Under the pieces are notes generated by a model that had not been told where the DNA came from, ran no database searches, and saw nothing but the letters and a program-made list of their open reading frames with translations. Of a DNA stretch of 64,000 nucleotides, positions 14,783-26,406 are shown piece after piece. A program made the translations under genes and the position numbers. The stretch lies in the NCBI GenBank assembly GCA_902729315.2, contig LR746268.1, forward strand, positions 7,175,501 to 7,239,500. The letters run 5' to 3'. This stretch comes from Spirodela intermedia. Lineage: Eukaryota > Streptophyta > Magnoliopsida > Alismatales > Araceae. Each line of letters starts with the position of its first letter. The stretch's first letter is position 1.

Positions 14783-17025
14783 CTCCTGCCAACCGTCCAA
14801 AAATCGCAAAGCTTAAAAGCCCCGAAGAACTCCTTCCTTGAAAGATCTCCAAACCTCGCCCCCAAATCGATCATGTTCTCAGATCTAACAGACGCGAACC
14901 CGTCTGAGAACCAAACGCTCCCATCACCTTCATTCTAAATCGGCAAAAAGGCGATCCGAAATATAAGCTCCTCATCACAACCAGAATAAACAAGAGATGA
15001 GGGCGGGGGATATACTGCGCGCACTCACCGACGCAACACCAGGGGAGGCAGGGGAACACGAACGAATTGTCCTCGGAAATCGGCAATTGCTTCCTGAGAA
15101 ACGGACGGTTGAGGTCGCAGGAGGACAAATTCCGAGAAAAATTACCAAACTCCTCCCACGATCCAGCCTCTCCTATTTCCGATCCCTTCGCAACCTCTCC
15201 GAGCTTCCACCAAGAGCACATTCGAAGAAGCTTTGACCCCACGCGATATCTCTTCCCGCTCTGCTCGACGAAGGGAATAAATGTGGAGACCCCCTCTCCC
15301 CGGTCGCCACTGCAGCAGATGAGAAAGCGAGGGTATCTTCGTCGCATCATAATACTTTCCCTACTCGTTTCTCTTCTGCACGGCTTCGGCCAACGATGTC
15401 GACCGTCCGATGGGCATTGGGACACCAAGCGCACATACATTTACGCAAGCGTACAGCGGATCAACGGCTGGCATTCTTCACACGTGTATTACCCCCCCGT
15501 GCGACGTGGGCACGTAGACGCTTCCAGGTTGGGCTTTCCGAGGAACTAAGTCTACGTGGACTTTGTCGGCGCCTTGGACACGATATGATATTCGGGCCGA
15601 GTCTGTCTTGATTCGGGCCGGTCGACATTTTTATTAGGCGTCTTCTTTCCGTTTTTGGAGTCGGCCGAGGGCCGCCGCCAGAGCCGCCGTCGTCCACAAA
15701 TGGTTTGATTTTGCTGATTGCCCCCTCCATCCCCTGTGTCGGATCGGCGTCTATGGACGCGACGACTAGCCAACGGGTGTGGTTGACTTCCGTCTCCACG
15801 TTCCACGAGCCCGATAGGCCCCACTGGGTCCGATCAGAATCCGGTCAATCCGTTGATTGGTGGGAAGACCCGAATCAAGATTTCAGAAAATGGAACAAAA
15901 TCGATTCTATGCTGTTCTATTAAAATCTTATTTTGGTCGATTTCAATAGGGACGAAATAATAATGACGATTTTTATTTCGTTTTTCGCAATGAGAGCGTG
16001 TTAGCTCAAGCGCAGCGCATTAATGATGTGTACATTACATGAATACAATAATTAGTATTCTTCGTATTAGTTCATTTAAATCGGTATTTATGTTCATCAG
16101 TGACATGTTTATATTCCCACCGGTTACATCTGAAAATATATATCTGGATATCTTGGTTTCAGCACGATGCAAGATTGTTCTAATTATCTATAAAACCCTC
16201 GTATTTGTAGTTTTGGACTTGTACTTCTCCAAACGATATGATCAGTGAATTATTTGGTGTCATCATCCAATTAAGATTATTTAACATCTAAATATTACCA
16301 AAAACAAAGCTACCATTCGTGAATTATTTTCTCCCATTTTTCCAAACTGTCACGAAGGGATGTACCAAGGGAGATGGCGATAGAGAGAGAGAGAGAGAGA
16401 GAGAGATGCATGGCACTGCCCTTGCATCATCACTGACCTGGCTGAGCACCCAGATTTTCATAATTGCCGTCGGTAAACCTTGACAAAATGTGAATAATAG
16501 AACTAATAATAATTCATTATTTTTAATGTTACGATGATAGTAAATAATGGGACGGAATGAGTTCCTATAGAGCTGAGTGTGTGTAAATGATAACGAAGCT
16601 AATTGATGGGGTCCCAAGTAGAAAAACATTTCTTAATTTTGACTCGGTCCTCTCACTAAAGTTCCACTTTGATCACATCGAGAGATTTATCTTTCAAAGA
16701 ACACATATATATATATATATACTTTAAAACATGATATTGCCGTAATATTTTTTCATGAGACGAAGGAAGTGCACATTTTTCAGTTTGACGTGGACTAGAT
16801 TGTTGTGCTTTGTGTTGTTCATGATTTCATTCAACGTTAGCTTTCAAACAAGATATTAAATCAAGGTTGTTTGACCGTCAGCTCAAAGACTAATTATGAA
16901 TCAATAAATATAATGAATATTTATAAAAGCGTACTTGCTCTTATGTTAATCAGTGGAGTATTATTTTGATGACTGATCATGACAATTCTCTATTACCTAT
17001 TGCTCGATGAATCTCACGTGATTTG

Positions 17026-17063
<38 letters not shown>

Positions 17064-17474
17064 CCTCACGTGCCCCAAGGTCGGAGGAGCATCGCCCAGC
17101 ACGTGAGAGCCACTACCAATGAGCTTGTCAAGCGCTGGCACGGCGAACCCACAGGTAATAAGATCGAAACCGCAGCACCCACTGGTTTTCAGCCGCCGGA
17201 GCGACCCACCATTTTGGAGACGGGAGAGTCCGCCACCTTCTCCAATACCTATCCTGCCCTCGTTAACACCATGATTTACTAGATGAGCTATGAAGCTTTA
17301 ATTCTGCACATTCTAGTCGGAATGGCGAAATCCGTAATTTTAGCCCATGCGGAGGGCTATATCTGGTGGCCTCCTCCTTCATAAACAAGAGCAGCAAAGA
17401 GAGACTGTCAAGTGCATCCGCCGCGGTGCTCTGCAGTCGCGCCCGCACAGGAGGAGTTCTCCGGAGAGAAAAAA
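14783..17474. other. Divergent spacer between TBL and desaturase genes
   Basis: Both flanking genes point away from this region, so it should contain both promoters. The part 14783-15850 is GC-richer and carries chance open frames (one of 189 residues on the minus strand) without family motifs; it is probably leader or promoter of the TBL gene. Microsatellites: (GA)n at about 16383-16407, (AT)n at about 16706-16721 and (GA)n at about 17029-17061. The rest is AT-rich and nothing was recognised. Confidence 0.55.
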
Positions 17475-18712
17475 ATGCGGGGCCACTCGCTCCTCTCCTC
17501 GCACCAGCTGACCCTCTCCTCCGCCCATATCCTCAAGTGCCGTGGCAGAATCCGGCCAATGGCGGTGGCGGCAGTGGCGGCGCCGGCGGTGCGCCACCCC
17601 GTCCAGCACTCCATGCCGCCGGAGAAGGTGGAGGTGTTCAAGTCTCTCGAGGGTTGGGCCGCCCAGTCCTTGCTGCCGCTCCTGAAGCCCGTCGAGAAGT
17701 GCTGGCAGCCGCAGGATTTCCTGCCGGACTCTTCCCGGCCCACCGACGAGTTCGAGGAGGAGGTCCGCTCTCTCCGCTCCCGCACAGAGCGCCTGCCGGA
17801 CGAGTACTTCGTGGTGCTCGTCGGCGACATGATCACGGAGGAGGCGCTGCCGACGTACCAGACGATGATCAACACACTAGACGGCGTCCGCGACGAGACG
17901 GGGGCGAGCTCCAGCCCCTGGGCAAGGTGGACCCGTTCCTGGACGGCGGAGGAGAACCGCCACGGGGACCTCCTCGCCCGGTACCTGTATCTCTCCGGGA
18001 GGGTTGACATGCGCATGGTGGAGCGCACCGTCCAGTACCTCATCGGCGCAGGAATGGTGAGATCTCATGCCCCGCCCCCCCCATTTCCCTCAGCTCTCCG
18101 ATTTTAGCGGCGATCCGCTAAATTATGCCACCGCCGGCGCCGCAGGACCCGGGGACGGAGAACAACCCGTACCTGGGCTTCGTCTACACCTCGTTCCAGG
18201 AGCGGGCCACCTTCGTCTCCCACGGCAACACCGCCCGGCTGGCGAAGGACAGCGGCGACCCCGTCCTGGCTCGGATATGCGGCACCATCGCCGCCGACGA
18301 GAAGCGCCACGAGACGGCGTACGCCAAGATCGTGGAGAAGCTGCTGGAGGTGGACCCCGTAGAAACCATGCTGGCGATCGAGGATATGATGAGGAAGAAG
18401 ATCACCATGCCGGCCCACTTGATGAGGGACGGCCGGGACCCCCGCCTGTTCGACCACTTCTCCGCCGTGGCGCAACGACTCGGCGTCTACACTTCCAGGG
18501 ATTACGCCGACATCGTGGAGTTCCTGGTGGGTCGATGGGACCTGGAGACGCTGGAGGGCCTCGACGGGCCGGGCCGGCGGGCGCAGGAGTTCGTCTGCGG
18601 GCTGCCGCAGAGGATCCGCAAGCTCTACGAGAGGGCGGAGGAGCGGGTGCGGCGGGTGCCGCCGTGCCCCGTCCGCTTCAGCTGGATCTTCGATAAGGAA
18701 CTCATGGTGTAG
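17475..18712 (+). CDS. SAD: Stearoyl-[acyl-carrier-protein] 9-desaturase, plastid, 2 exons
   Basis: Exons 17475-18056 and 18146-18712, split by an 89-base GTGAGA...CAG intron, encode 382 residues. The first ~35 residues are Ser/Leu/Arg-rich, as in a plastid transit peptide. The two iron-binding motifs of soluble acyl-ACP desaturases are present: EENRHG (Glu160, His163) and DEKRHE (Glu246, His249). [16 protein letters not shown] and [13 protein letters not shown] are further family blocks. The enzyme puts the first double bond into stearoyl-ACP in the stroma using ferredoxin. Most plant FAB2-type genes have an extra intron near the transit peptide; none is needed here. The frame also stays open upstream of the ATG through a GTG at 17412, but the ATG at 17475 is the first Met. 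The family includes many paralogues with other specificities. Confidence 0.92.
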
Positions 18713-19967
18713 GAGGGTAGCAGTTGGGCTGTCCTCCATGGACGCTTGTCTCGCTTAAAAGACTCAACAAGGAGGGAGGGGGGGTGGGGGGTGGAGGGGA
18801 TGGTTTCGTTAGGAGCTCGAACGATCCGGAATGCAGTGATGTTAAATCTGGCAGTCCGATACGTAAGAACCATTTGCAGCTCAAAACACTGCCGACTGTC
18901 TGCTCCTATCATGGCTGCCGTGAACTCTCGAGTCTACCCGCCACCATGAACTCAACCATGAACGCTGCATCTTGACGATTCTCACAGAACCTGGGGATCG
19001 AGAGGATCGGCCAATAAATTGGGAAATCTCTACTTAGGCTGAAAATAATATACATGAACCATCAAAGTTTAATGAACTGCAGCACAATAAAATAATGCAA
19101 TAACGTTGAAGGCAAGCAGGGATTCGCTGGAGATTGGAGATCTTCCCCCTAATTTGGTTCGGAGCGAATCTACATCGAGGATCAATTGATTCCACACGCA
19201 ACGAACATCACAATAGTTTACGGGATTGCATCTTCATTTTACTAAGTTATTTGACATATATACCATGGATAAATGAGCTCATCACTATGCTATTGAAAAT
19301 GGCCGGTGCAAACTTGGTAAAATTGGGGCATTTTTATTGAGCTTCTATCACCTATCATTATATCCCAGCTTCCTTGTCCCCTTATTCAGTATGTTTTTCC
19401 GAGCTGGACCAAACTTCTCTCCATGCTAATCACTTTCTAGTTCAATAATTCGACTCTTTCACACTAGATATAAAGCCGCCCTTTTGAAGGTGCCGTTTGT
19501 CTCGAAAAAGGAGGGGCTTTTACCATCTCCAGCCCCTGCCCGTTCTCGACCGCTCCCAAGGGGAGGATTCCTCCATGAAGCTTGCCCGTCTCAAGGACAG
19601 GTCCCAGGAACGAGGGGAAATGGGTGTTCTGAGAGAAAAATAAAAGACACTGGAGAGACACTCTCGTCAAAACTTCAGGGCTGTCTGGCCGAGCACCAGA
19701 GATCGCCCAAAAGAAGAGTACTCAGAATGGGAGCGAAATGGGAGAAAGATGAGGGAGCCCAACCTAAACAGTGAACACTGCGCATGAATCCACACGTTTG
19801 TTCCTAAGATTGGTCTGAGAAAGCGGTCTTCCCCTCCATCACCTACTCCCTGGCTTTGGATGCACTTATTTAATTCCCGAGCTTCCCACATTGTTCAGTT
19901 GAGGACACTGCAACAGCGCGGAGGGAACTGAGGAGTAAACGCGAAAGAGACGGCGCACCGGCGCGGA
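18713..19967. other. Spacer between converging desaturase and inhibitor genes
   Basis: The first 300 bases are a GC-rich 3' flank with a G-rich run (18776-18799). The middle is AT-rich. From about 19480 to 19900 the base composition rises again, but the open frames there have no family signature. Confidence 0.5.
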
Positions 19968-20510
19968 TCAGCCGAGGAGAGAGATGATGTCGGAGGCTAT
20001 GGTGCAGAGCCGCTCCAGAGCCTTCTCCCTGCTGGAGAGCGCCGCCGGGTAGGTCAGCGCCGGGCTAAGCCTGAACAGGCTGTGGCACATGTCGGCGTAC
20101 GCCGCCGCGGCGCTCACGTGCAGGGAGGCGAAGTCGTAGTCGTCCAGGGACAGGGCCTCTAGCGCCGAGCAGAGCGCGGCACGGGCGTCTGCGTAGCGGC
20201 CGGCGCAGCCCTCCAGCGCCGAGTTGAGGCCGGCGTTCCTCCTGCGCTTTACCAGATGGGAGGTGTACGACGACGTGTCAGTGGCGTTGGAGATGCCAAG
20301 GTTGATGACGATCACGGAGAGGCCCTTCACGTCGGACTTGGAACTCTTGGGATCCGACTGGAGGGACGACACGCAGAGGTCGAAGAAACTGGTGCTGTTG
20401 CAAGTCCTCCGGATCAGATCCGGGTCTCCGGGGACGGCGCCGGAGAGATCGGGAACAAGAAAGATGGCCAAGAAGACGATGGCGATGGAGGACGAGGGAA
20501 CCCTCGCCAT
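19968..20510 (-). CDS. Plant invertase/pectin methylesterase inhibitor family protein
   Basis: This is a single-exon frame of 180 residues from ATG at 20510 to TGA at 19968. Residues 1-25 are a signal peptide. The mature part starts DPDLIRRTCNSTSFFDLC, the first Cys pair of the four-helix PMEI fold; the second pair lies in GCAGRYADARAAL and around ADMC. The block DPKSSKSDVKGLS is closer to vacuolar/cell-wall inhibitors of fructosidase (C/VIF) than to pectinesterase inhibitors. Such proteins bind acid invertase or pectin methylesterase in the apoplast or vacuole. Which target applies cannot be read from the sequence. The leader contains CA and CT repeats (plus strand 20535-20560). Confidence 0.88.
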   Translation of the reverse strand: MARVPSSSIAIVFLAIFLVPDLSGAVPGDPDLIRRTCNSTSFFDLCVSSLQSDPKSSKSDVKGLSVIVINLGISNATDTSSYTSHLVKRRRNAGLNSALEGCAGRYADARAALCSALEALSLDDYDFASLHVSAAAAYADMCHSLFRLSPALTYPAALSSREKALERLCTIASDIISLLG

Positions 20511-21257
20511 GAACTTTGCTCCTCGAGAAGATAGAGTGAGAGAGAGTGTGTGTGTGTGTCAAAATATACAAGAAATGGAGTGACTGAGGAAGTAGGAGAG
20601 GACTGAGAGATGGGGCTCCGCCGCCGTGGCCAGCCGGACGAGCGTTGCGGGGCCATTTTAACGTATATGTTGACCTGTCGTCCTCTCTGTAGGTCACGGG
20701 CCTTGCGGGCTCGGACAGAACCCGACACAGGCCTTAAAATGGGCATATGATGGGCCCTACCCTACGCCCGCGGCCGGAGCTCTCTGGTGGGCCCCATATA
20801 AAAAAAAACCCACCAGCTGGTTGGTCCTACACGCTCGAAGTTACGTTTCACGTGAGGCGCTGGTCCGCTTGCCGGGGGCTACGTAAGCGAATTTGCGGGC
20901 CGGTCTATACGATGCCAGGAGGTTCGCATTTAGTACGGCCCTCCGCTCGAGACCGAGACTCTGGGCGGCGCATTTACTCACCTTTTTATGCACCACTCTT
21001 AGAAACTATTCACTTCATTTAAATGTGGTCGGAAAATTGCAACGTCTTCTCGTGCATTGTGACCTTAAAAAATAAATTAATTGCTTAATTATATCCAAAC
21101 TAAGTTACAGCGTCAGAAAACTAGAGAAGAAAGAGAGCAGTTTCTCCTCTTAAGTGACTCCATCTCTACCTTTACTCAACAACGGGTTTCAATAGCTTCC
21201 AACATCTAAGACTAGAAGCCCAATATGTTTCTCACTTATTATTGTTCTATCTTCCAC

Positions 21258-21320
<63 letters not shown>

Positions 21321-23484
21321 CTATGACGCAAGTACAAAGAAGGAGTTGGCGTGGACTTGGCCTTTTGTAGATGGTGGGCTTTGCTCTTGAGACCATTGAC
21401 TACCTTGATTCAGGCTCAAGTAGAAATATGCATCTCATAAAATACACAATCTATAAAGTGTACTTTGGAAAGAGGACCATGCGGCTTTGATCCAATGACA
21501 CCCCTAAATCAATATCAATACTGAACTTCAATTTATATTACTTTAATCGGACCATATAATTTGTTTTTTTATTGTGTGGGTGTCGTAATATCTTATCCCT
21601 TGAGTGAACATTTTTAATTATGATGCTTAATCTTGGAATTGTGACACCAAAATTGAATACAATATGCTAAAATCATTAGACCAAATAACCTAAAATTATT
21701 TTATACTGGTTGGAGAAGACATGTTTTTCTGAACAATTGCTTGTGATCTACTATTTAGTGCTAGTATGTGACTGTTCTCAACATTCTACCTCAAATATCG
21801 ATTGATATAAAGGCTTTTTCATTTTTATAAATAAACCAATTTTATACTGAATAATTTTTGGAATCTTGGTTTTGCTACCAACAAGATTTTAAAGTTTAGT
21901 ATACTTCGACTAAATAATCTTTGAATGTTATTCATTGAGTTTAGATTAAATACCTTAATTGCTACACATTTCAGGGTTTAATTTAGTATACATATCAAAG
22001 GCATTAATATTTTGGACTTCACCATGTCTAGTTTAAAATAACACAAATTCAACTATATATCTAATTCAAAATAATTTAACGGATTTTATATTCAATATTT
22101 TAACCATTAGATTAGTATGTCGAATTCAATTACAATGTTTAATTGGTGACCCTTAGAAAGTTTAATTTATAATTCTGTTTATTATAAAGTTTTAACTTTG
22201 AGATAAACAAGGCAATAACTTTAAGTATCACAAAAGATGTTGACAGTTGAAGCAGCCCGATCCCACTGGCCATGTGTTCCGCGATTAAGAAGCTCGTGTG
22301 CAAAAATGAAACCTCATGCATGACACCCATGTACATGAAGTACACCCAGTACTAAGCATTTGACCTTAGCAATTTGATTTTAGGACATGGTTGTGAATTT
22401 ATTAAATATTATTACTCGAAACTAAGTGACTTCAATAAAATAGATTAATTTTTATTTATTGGGAGATTTATGCTTTGTAATTTGCCTACACGAGTAATCT
22501 TAAAGTTATTCCTTATTTTCAAGTAATCTTTGTGTTTTTCTTCTCGCAAATACGATAAATGGCAATCTGGTCTGTATCTTCTTCTCTTCTCGCGCACAGA
22601 GGTGGCATGCTCGCCGGCGGCAGTCACCGGTGAGAATGGAAGCGAGGAGGAATCTATACTTACTCCAAGAGCCGGATGGGGACAGCCGAAAGAATCCGAA
22701 TCAGCCGGAGTAGCCGGCGCCTGCCGGAGTAGGGCTGCGTTTGCGGCCATGGCCGGCCCCCCCGGGGCCACCGTTACACAGTGTCCTCCGCAGCTTTTCC
22801 GTGGGGATGAAAGGGAATGCCGGAAGATGACCGACATCCTTGACCACCTTTGACTCTAGCAGTACCTCGTGCTCTGCACCCTATTGATAAAAAATACGAC
22901 TGTTCTTCAGGGGCGACCGGATAAATGCGACGTGGGAATCTTATTTTCTATTATCACGAAAAATGTGCACAGAGATAAAACAGCATCTAAATAACCTCTC
23001 GAATATGCGGGCCTGAAGAAAATTCAATTTTTTAAATATTTGTTGTATTTTTTTTCCTTGTTGTAGGTTTTTCTGTAGCAAGAGATAATTAATACCACGG
23101 GAATCTGAATTCACGTAGTTTGATGCGTCTAGATCAGGGAATGGAGTTTTTTCCTCCGTTCAATTTCTGCCCATTTGTAAACTTCGAAGAAAGGATGCGT
23201 GCGTGGGTCCTCTCCTCATCAATTTGACGCCTCGAGCATCGGCAGGGAAGTCCATCGGCGACGGTGAGACTAGCATTTGGGTCATCACCGATCACATCAT
23301 GCGATCGGACCATGGCCATTGATCTTGGATTAAGCCCTAGTTTCGTGGTAAGCTGTTGATTCTGAGTTTGCGTAGAATCATCAGAAGATACTGCGCTGGC
23401 AGAGGGGCGACAGTCTGTTCTCCGACAATCATTGGCCATTGGCTCTCTAGTCCAAGAGTTCGGCTTATGTATTCCACCCGCCTC
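20511..23484. other. Spacer with compound microsatellite, mostly AT-rich
   Basis: The region holds the promoter of the inhibitor gene (minus strand) and of the PIN gene (plus strand). A (CT)n tract at about 21261-21293 runs directly into an (AT)n tract to about 21320. The AT-rich part (21000-22550) shows no coding signal. A GC-rich island at 22590-22850 gives open frames on both strands that I do not recognise. Confidence 0.5.
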
Positions 23485-23490
23485 TATAAA
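23485..23490 (+). promoter_or_regulatory. TATA box of the PIN6-like gene
   Basis: TATAAA lies 152 bases before the ATG at 23642. The leader between them contains a CT-rich tract (about 23527-23566), common in plant 5' UTRs. Confidence 0.6.
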
Positions 23491-23641
23491 ATCCCGGACG
23501 CACAGCTTCTGGGCATCGTCTTCTGATCTCTCTCTCTCGCTCTCGTTCTCTCTCTCTCTCTCTCTGTGGCTGTCTACTTTGGAGCAACCAGCACAACTAT
23601 CGGTAGCTCAGGAGTTGGGGGTAGAAAAACCAGGGTGAGAG

Positions 23642-26406
23642 ATGATAAGCGGAGGGGACTTCTACAACGTGATGTGCGCCATGGTTCCTCTTTACTTTGC
23701 CATGTTCATGGCCTATGGCTCAGTCAAGTGGTGGGGGGTCTTCTCGCCGGAGCAGTGCTCAGGGATCAACCGATTCGTGGCGGTGTTCGCCGTCCCGGTG
23801 CTCTCTTTCTACTTCATCTCTCAGAACAACCCCTACCAGATGGACCTCAAATTCGTCCTCGCTGACACCCTCTCCAAGGTCGCCGTGTTGGTTGTGCTTT
23901 CCCTGTGGGCCGTCTTCTCCAAGGGAGGACTCGACTGGCTGATCACCCTCTTCTCCGTGGCCACCCTGCCCAACACGCTGGTCATGGGCATACCCCTCCT
24001 CCGCGCCATGTACGGCGACTTCACCCAGAGCCTAATGGTGCAACTCGTTGTCTTACAGTGCATAATATGGTATACAGGCTCCATTTATAGCTACAGTCTT
24101 CGTAAATATCACCGCCTCTCTTTTTAGATTTGTGCTGTATTCGCAGGTATACGCTGCTGCTCTTCCTCTTCGAATACCGTTCCGCTACACTGTTGATCAG
24201 GAACAACTTCCCGGGGCCCGCGGCGGCGGCAATTTCCCGAGTCGACGTCGACGGCGATGTCATTTCCCTCGACGGGGGGGACCCTGTCTGGGCGGAATCG
24301 GAGCTCGACATCAATGGTCAAATCCGGGTCCGTATCAGGCGGTCCACTTCGTCGGCGGCCGAGTCGGCCATCTCCTCCGTCGCGATGACCCCGCGCCACT
24401 CGAGCCTCTCCGGAGCAGAGATATACTCCGCCAATACCCCTGGCCGCCCAGGGGCGGCGGCGCCATCGTACGACTACGGTAGCGGCGATGGTGCTGCAAT
24501 GGGATGCAAGATGATGAGCCCACGCCTCTCTGGGTACGCCTCCTCGGAGGTGTACTCCTTCCATCCCACGCCGCGGGCGTCTAACTTCAACGAAGTAGAC
24601 GCGAGCACGCCGGTGTGGGCCAAGTCCCCGGCCACCGCTGCGAGGACTTTCAGATCGTATTCTCCGGCCGTCAACAGTGCTGCGAGGGCAGTGTGGGAGT
24701 TTCAACAGCCGGCAGGACAGAGATGCAAGGACCTTGGAGGTAATGAAAGATTCCTGGTCCAAAGTATATTTCATCCTTCTTCCGTTCGCGTTCATCTCCA
24801 TTGAAAACGGTCTCTGGAATAGACGGGTTTTCCTGCGCGTCCTCGGAGTCGACAAAGGCGATGCTTGACTACCAGTACCAGTAGGGCCCTTGTTTCATCT
24901 CTTACGTTCCCAGTCGGTAGACCATGAACATCATTTGAATCGAATCCAGTTCCGTGACACGGCTCATAATAGTTGAAATTTTTGGTTAGTGACTGGAATT
25001 ACGGCAAACTAATTCAGCATTAACATGGTGAGACCTTGCAGAGAAGGACTTGAGCTTCAGGAGCACCTCGAAGTTCGTTTTGAGGGAGGAAGACGAACCA
25101 GAAGACCCCGAAGAAGGAATCCGCCAGAAGATGCCACCGGCCGGCGTCATGGTGCGGCTCATACTGATCATGGTGGTCCGGAAGCTCTTGCGGAACCCTA
25201 ACACCTACTCGAGCGTTCTGGGTCTGGTCTGGTCTCTGATCTCCTTCAGGTATGCGACCTTCTAGAAACAAAGAACTGCCTTTTTCATCTCTGCTAGTCA
25301 AACCGCCGTTTACCTCGGGTAATTGATCAGGTGGGGCGTCGGCATGCCGGTCCTGTTGAAGAACTCGATAAATATAATCGCGGATGCGGGGCTTGGAATG
25401 GCCATGTTCAGCTTAGGTGAGCTTTCCTGTCGTACCTCTCTGTCACTGACCTAGATGCTCTTCGGATGACAGAAGACCCCTAAACTGGCTGACGGCCGAG
25501 CGCAGGACTCTTCATGGCTCTTCAGCCAAGGATCATCGCGTGCGGACCCAAGATGGCCGTTCTCAGCATGGCCATCCGATTCATCAGCGGGCCTATGATA
25601 GTCTCAGCTGCCTCCTTCGCCGTGGAACTGAGAGGCGCGCGCCTGCGCACAGCAATCGTTCAGGTATCATCACCATAGTTCTCGAGTCATGAAAATAGAT
25701 TGCAGGGTAGACCCACCTCCGTCGACGTGCATGAGATGGAAACTTTTATATGGTTTCGTTGCTTCAAGAAAGCGGATGACGTAGGTAATTGTTTGAGCAG
25801 CTCTGTTGGGACGGCGCCGGGTAGATTTCTATGCAGTGGGCTGGGTCTTTGAGGCGGCGCTGCTCTTCCCCTGGAATCTGTCGGAGAAGGGAATAACAGT
25901 TGTAGACCCCTAGATATCTACGTTCTATATTTAAATTATTCTTAAGAGCATTGGGGCTATGCGCTAAGCGGTTTGTGTAGCTACGTTTGGATTGTCTCAC
26001 TTTATAGACTCAAATGCTTCTGGCTGTGCATTTCAGGCGGCTCTTCCTCAGGGGATTGTGCCCTTCGTCTTTGCCAGGGAATACGGGCTTCACCCTGACA
26101 TCCTCAGCACAGGGTATGCTTCCCAGCTTTTGCAGTCCATTTAGACATTTTTATCCTTTGAACCTTTCTCACGTTCTTGGGAGTTAGATGTGTGGAAATA
26201 CAAGCCTAAATATGACTTTTGGCTATCTTTTCGTAAGGTGCTTGCCAAAAACCCTTGCTTGTTCTTGGTCTTCTCGCCGAGGACTGCCGTATCCCGAGAG
26301 CCAATCTACTTGTTCTTTACTAGCTTGCTGTCTGCGCAGGGTCATCTTCGGCATGCTGGTCTCCTTGCCCACCACCCTTCTCTACTACGTTCTGCTGGGG
26401 CTGTGA
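23642..26406 (+). CDS. PIN6: PIN-type auxin efflux carrier, PIN6-like, 7 exons
   Basis: Exons 23642-24069, 24147-24739, 25042-25249, 25331-25416, 25506-25663, 26037-26113 and 26340-26406 join in phase to 538 residues. The N-terminal membrane domain starts with [15 protein letters not shown] and contains the [10 protein letters not shown] carrier motif. A hydrophilic loop of about 220 residues follows, with [27 protein letters not shown] and [14 protein letters not shown], which fit PIN6 better than PIN1-4. The C-terminal membrane domain has [34 protein letters not shown] and ends YYVLLGL. PIN6 moves auxin at the plasma membrane and at the ER in Arabidopsis; dual location here is inferred. Family members usually read STAVIFGML; this one reads STGVIFGML across the last splice. 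The exon layout matches the usual plant PIN pattern. Confidence 0.94.

Noticed and set aside
14871-15440. Minus-strand open frame of 189 residues
   Set aside because: It lies just upstream of the TBL start, has no family motif, and its composition fits a GC-rich leader or promoter read by chance.
17070-17282. 70-residue frame before the desaturase
   Set aside because: It follows a GA microsatellite in the promoter region and resembles no family. It is not in frame with the desaturase.
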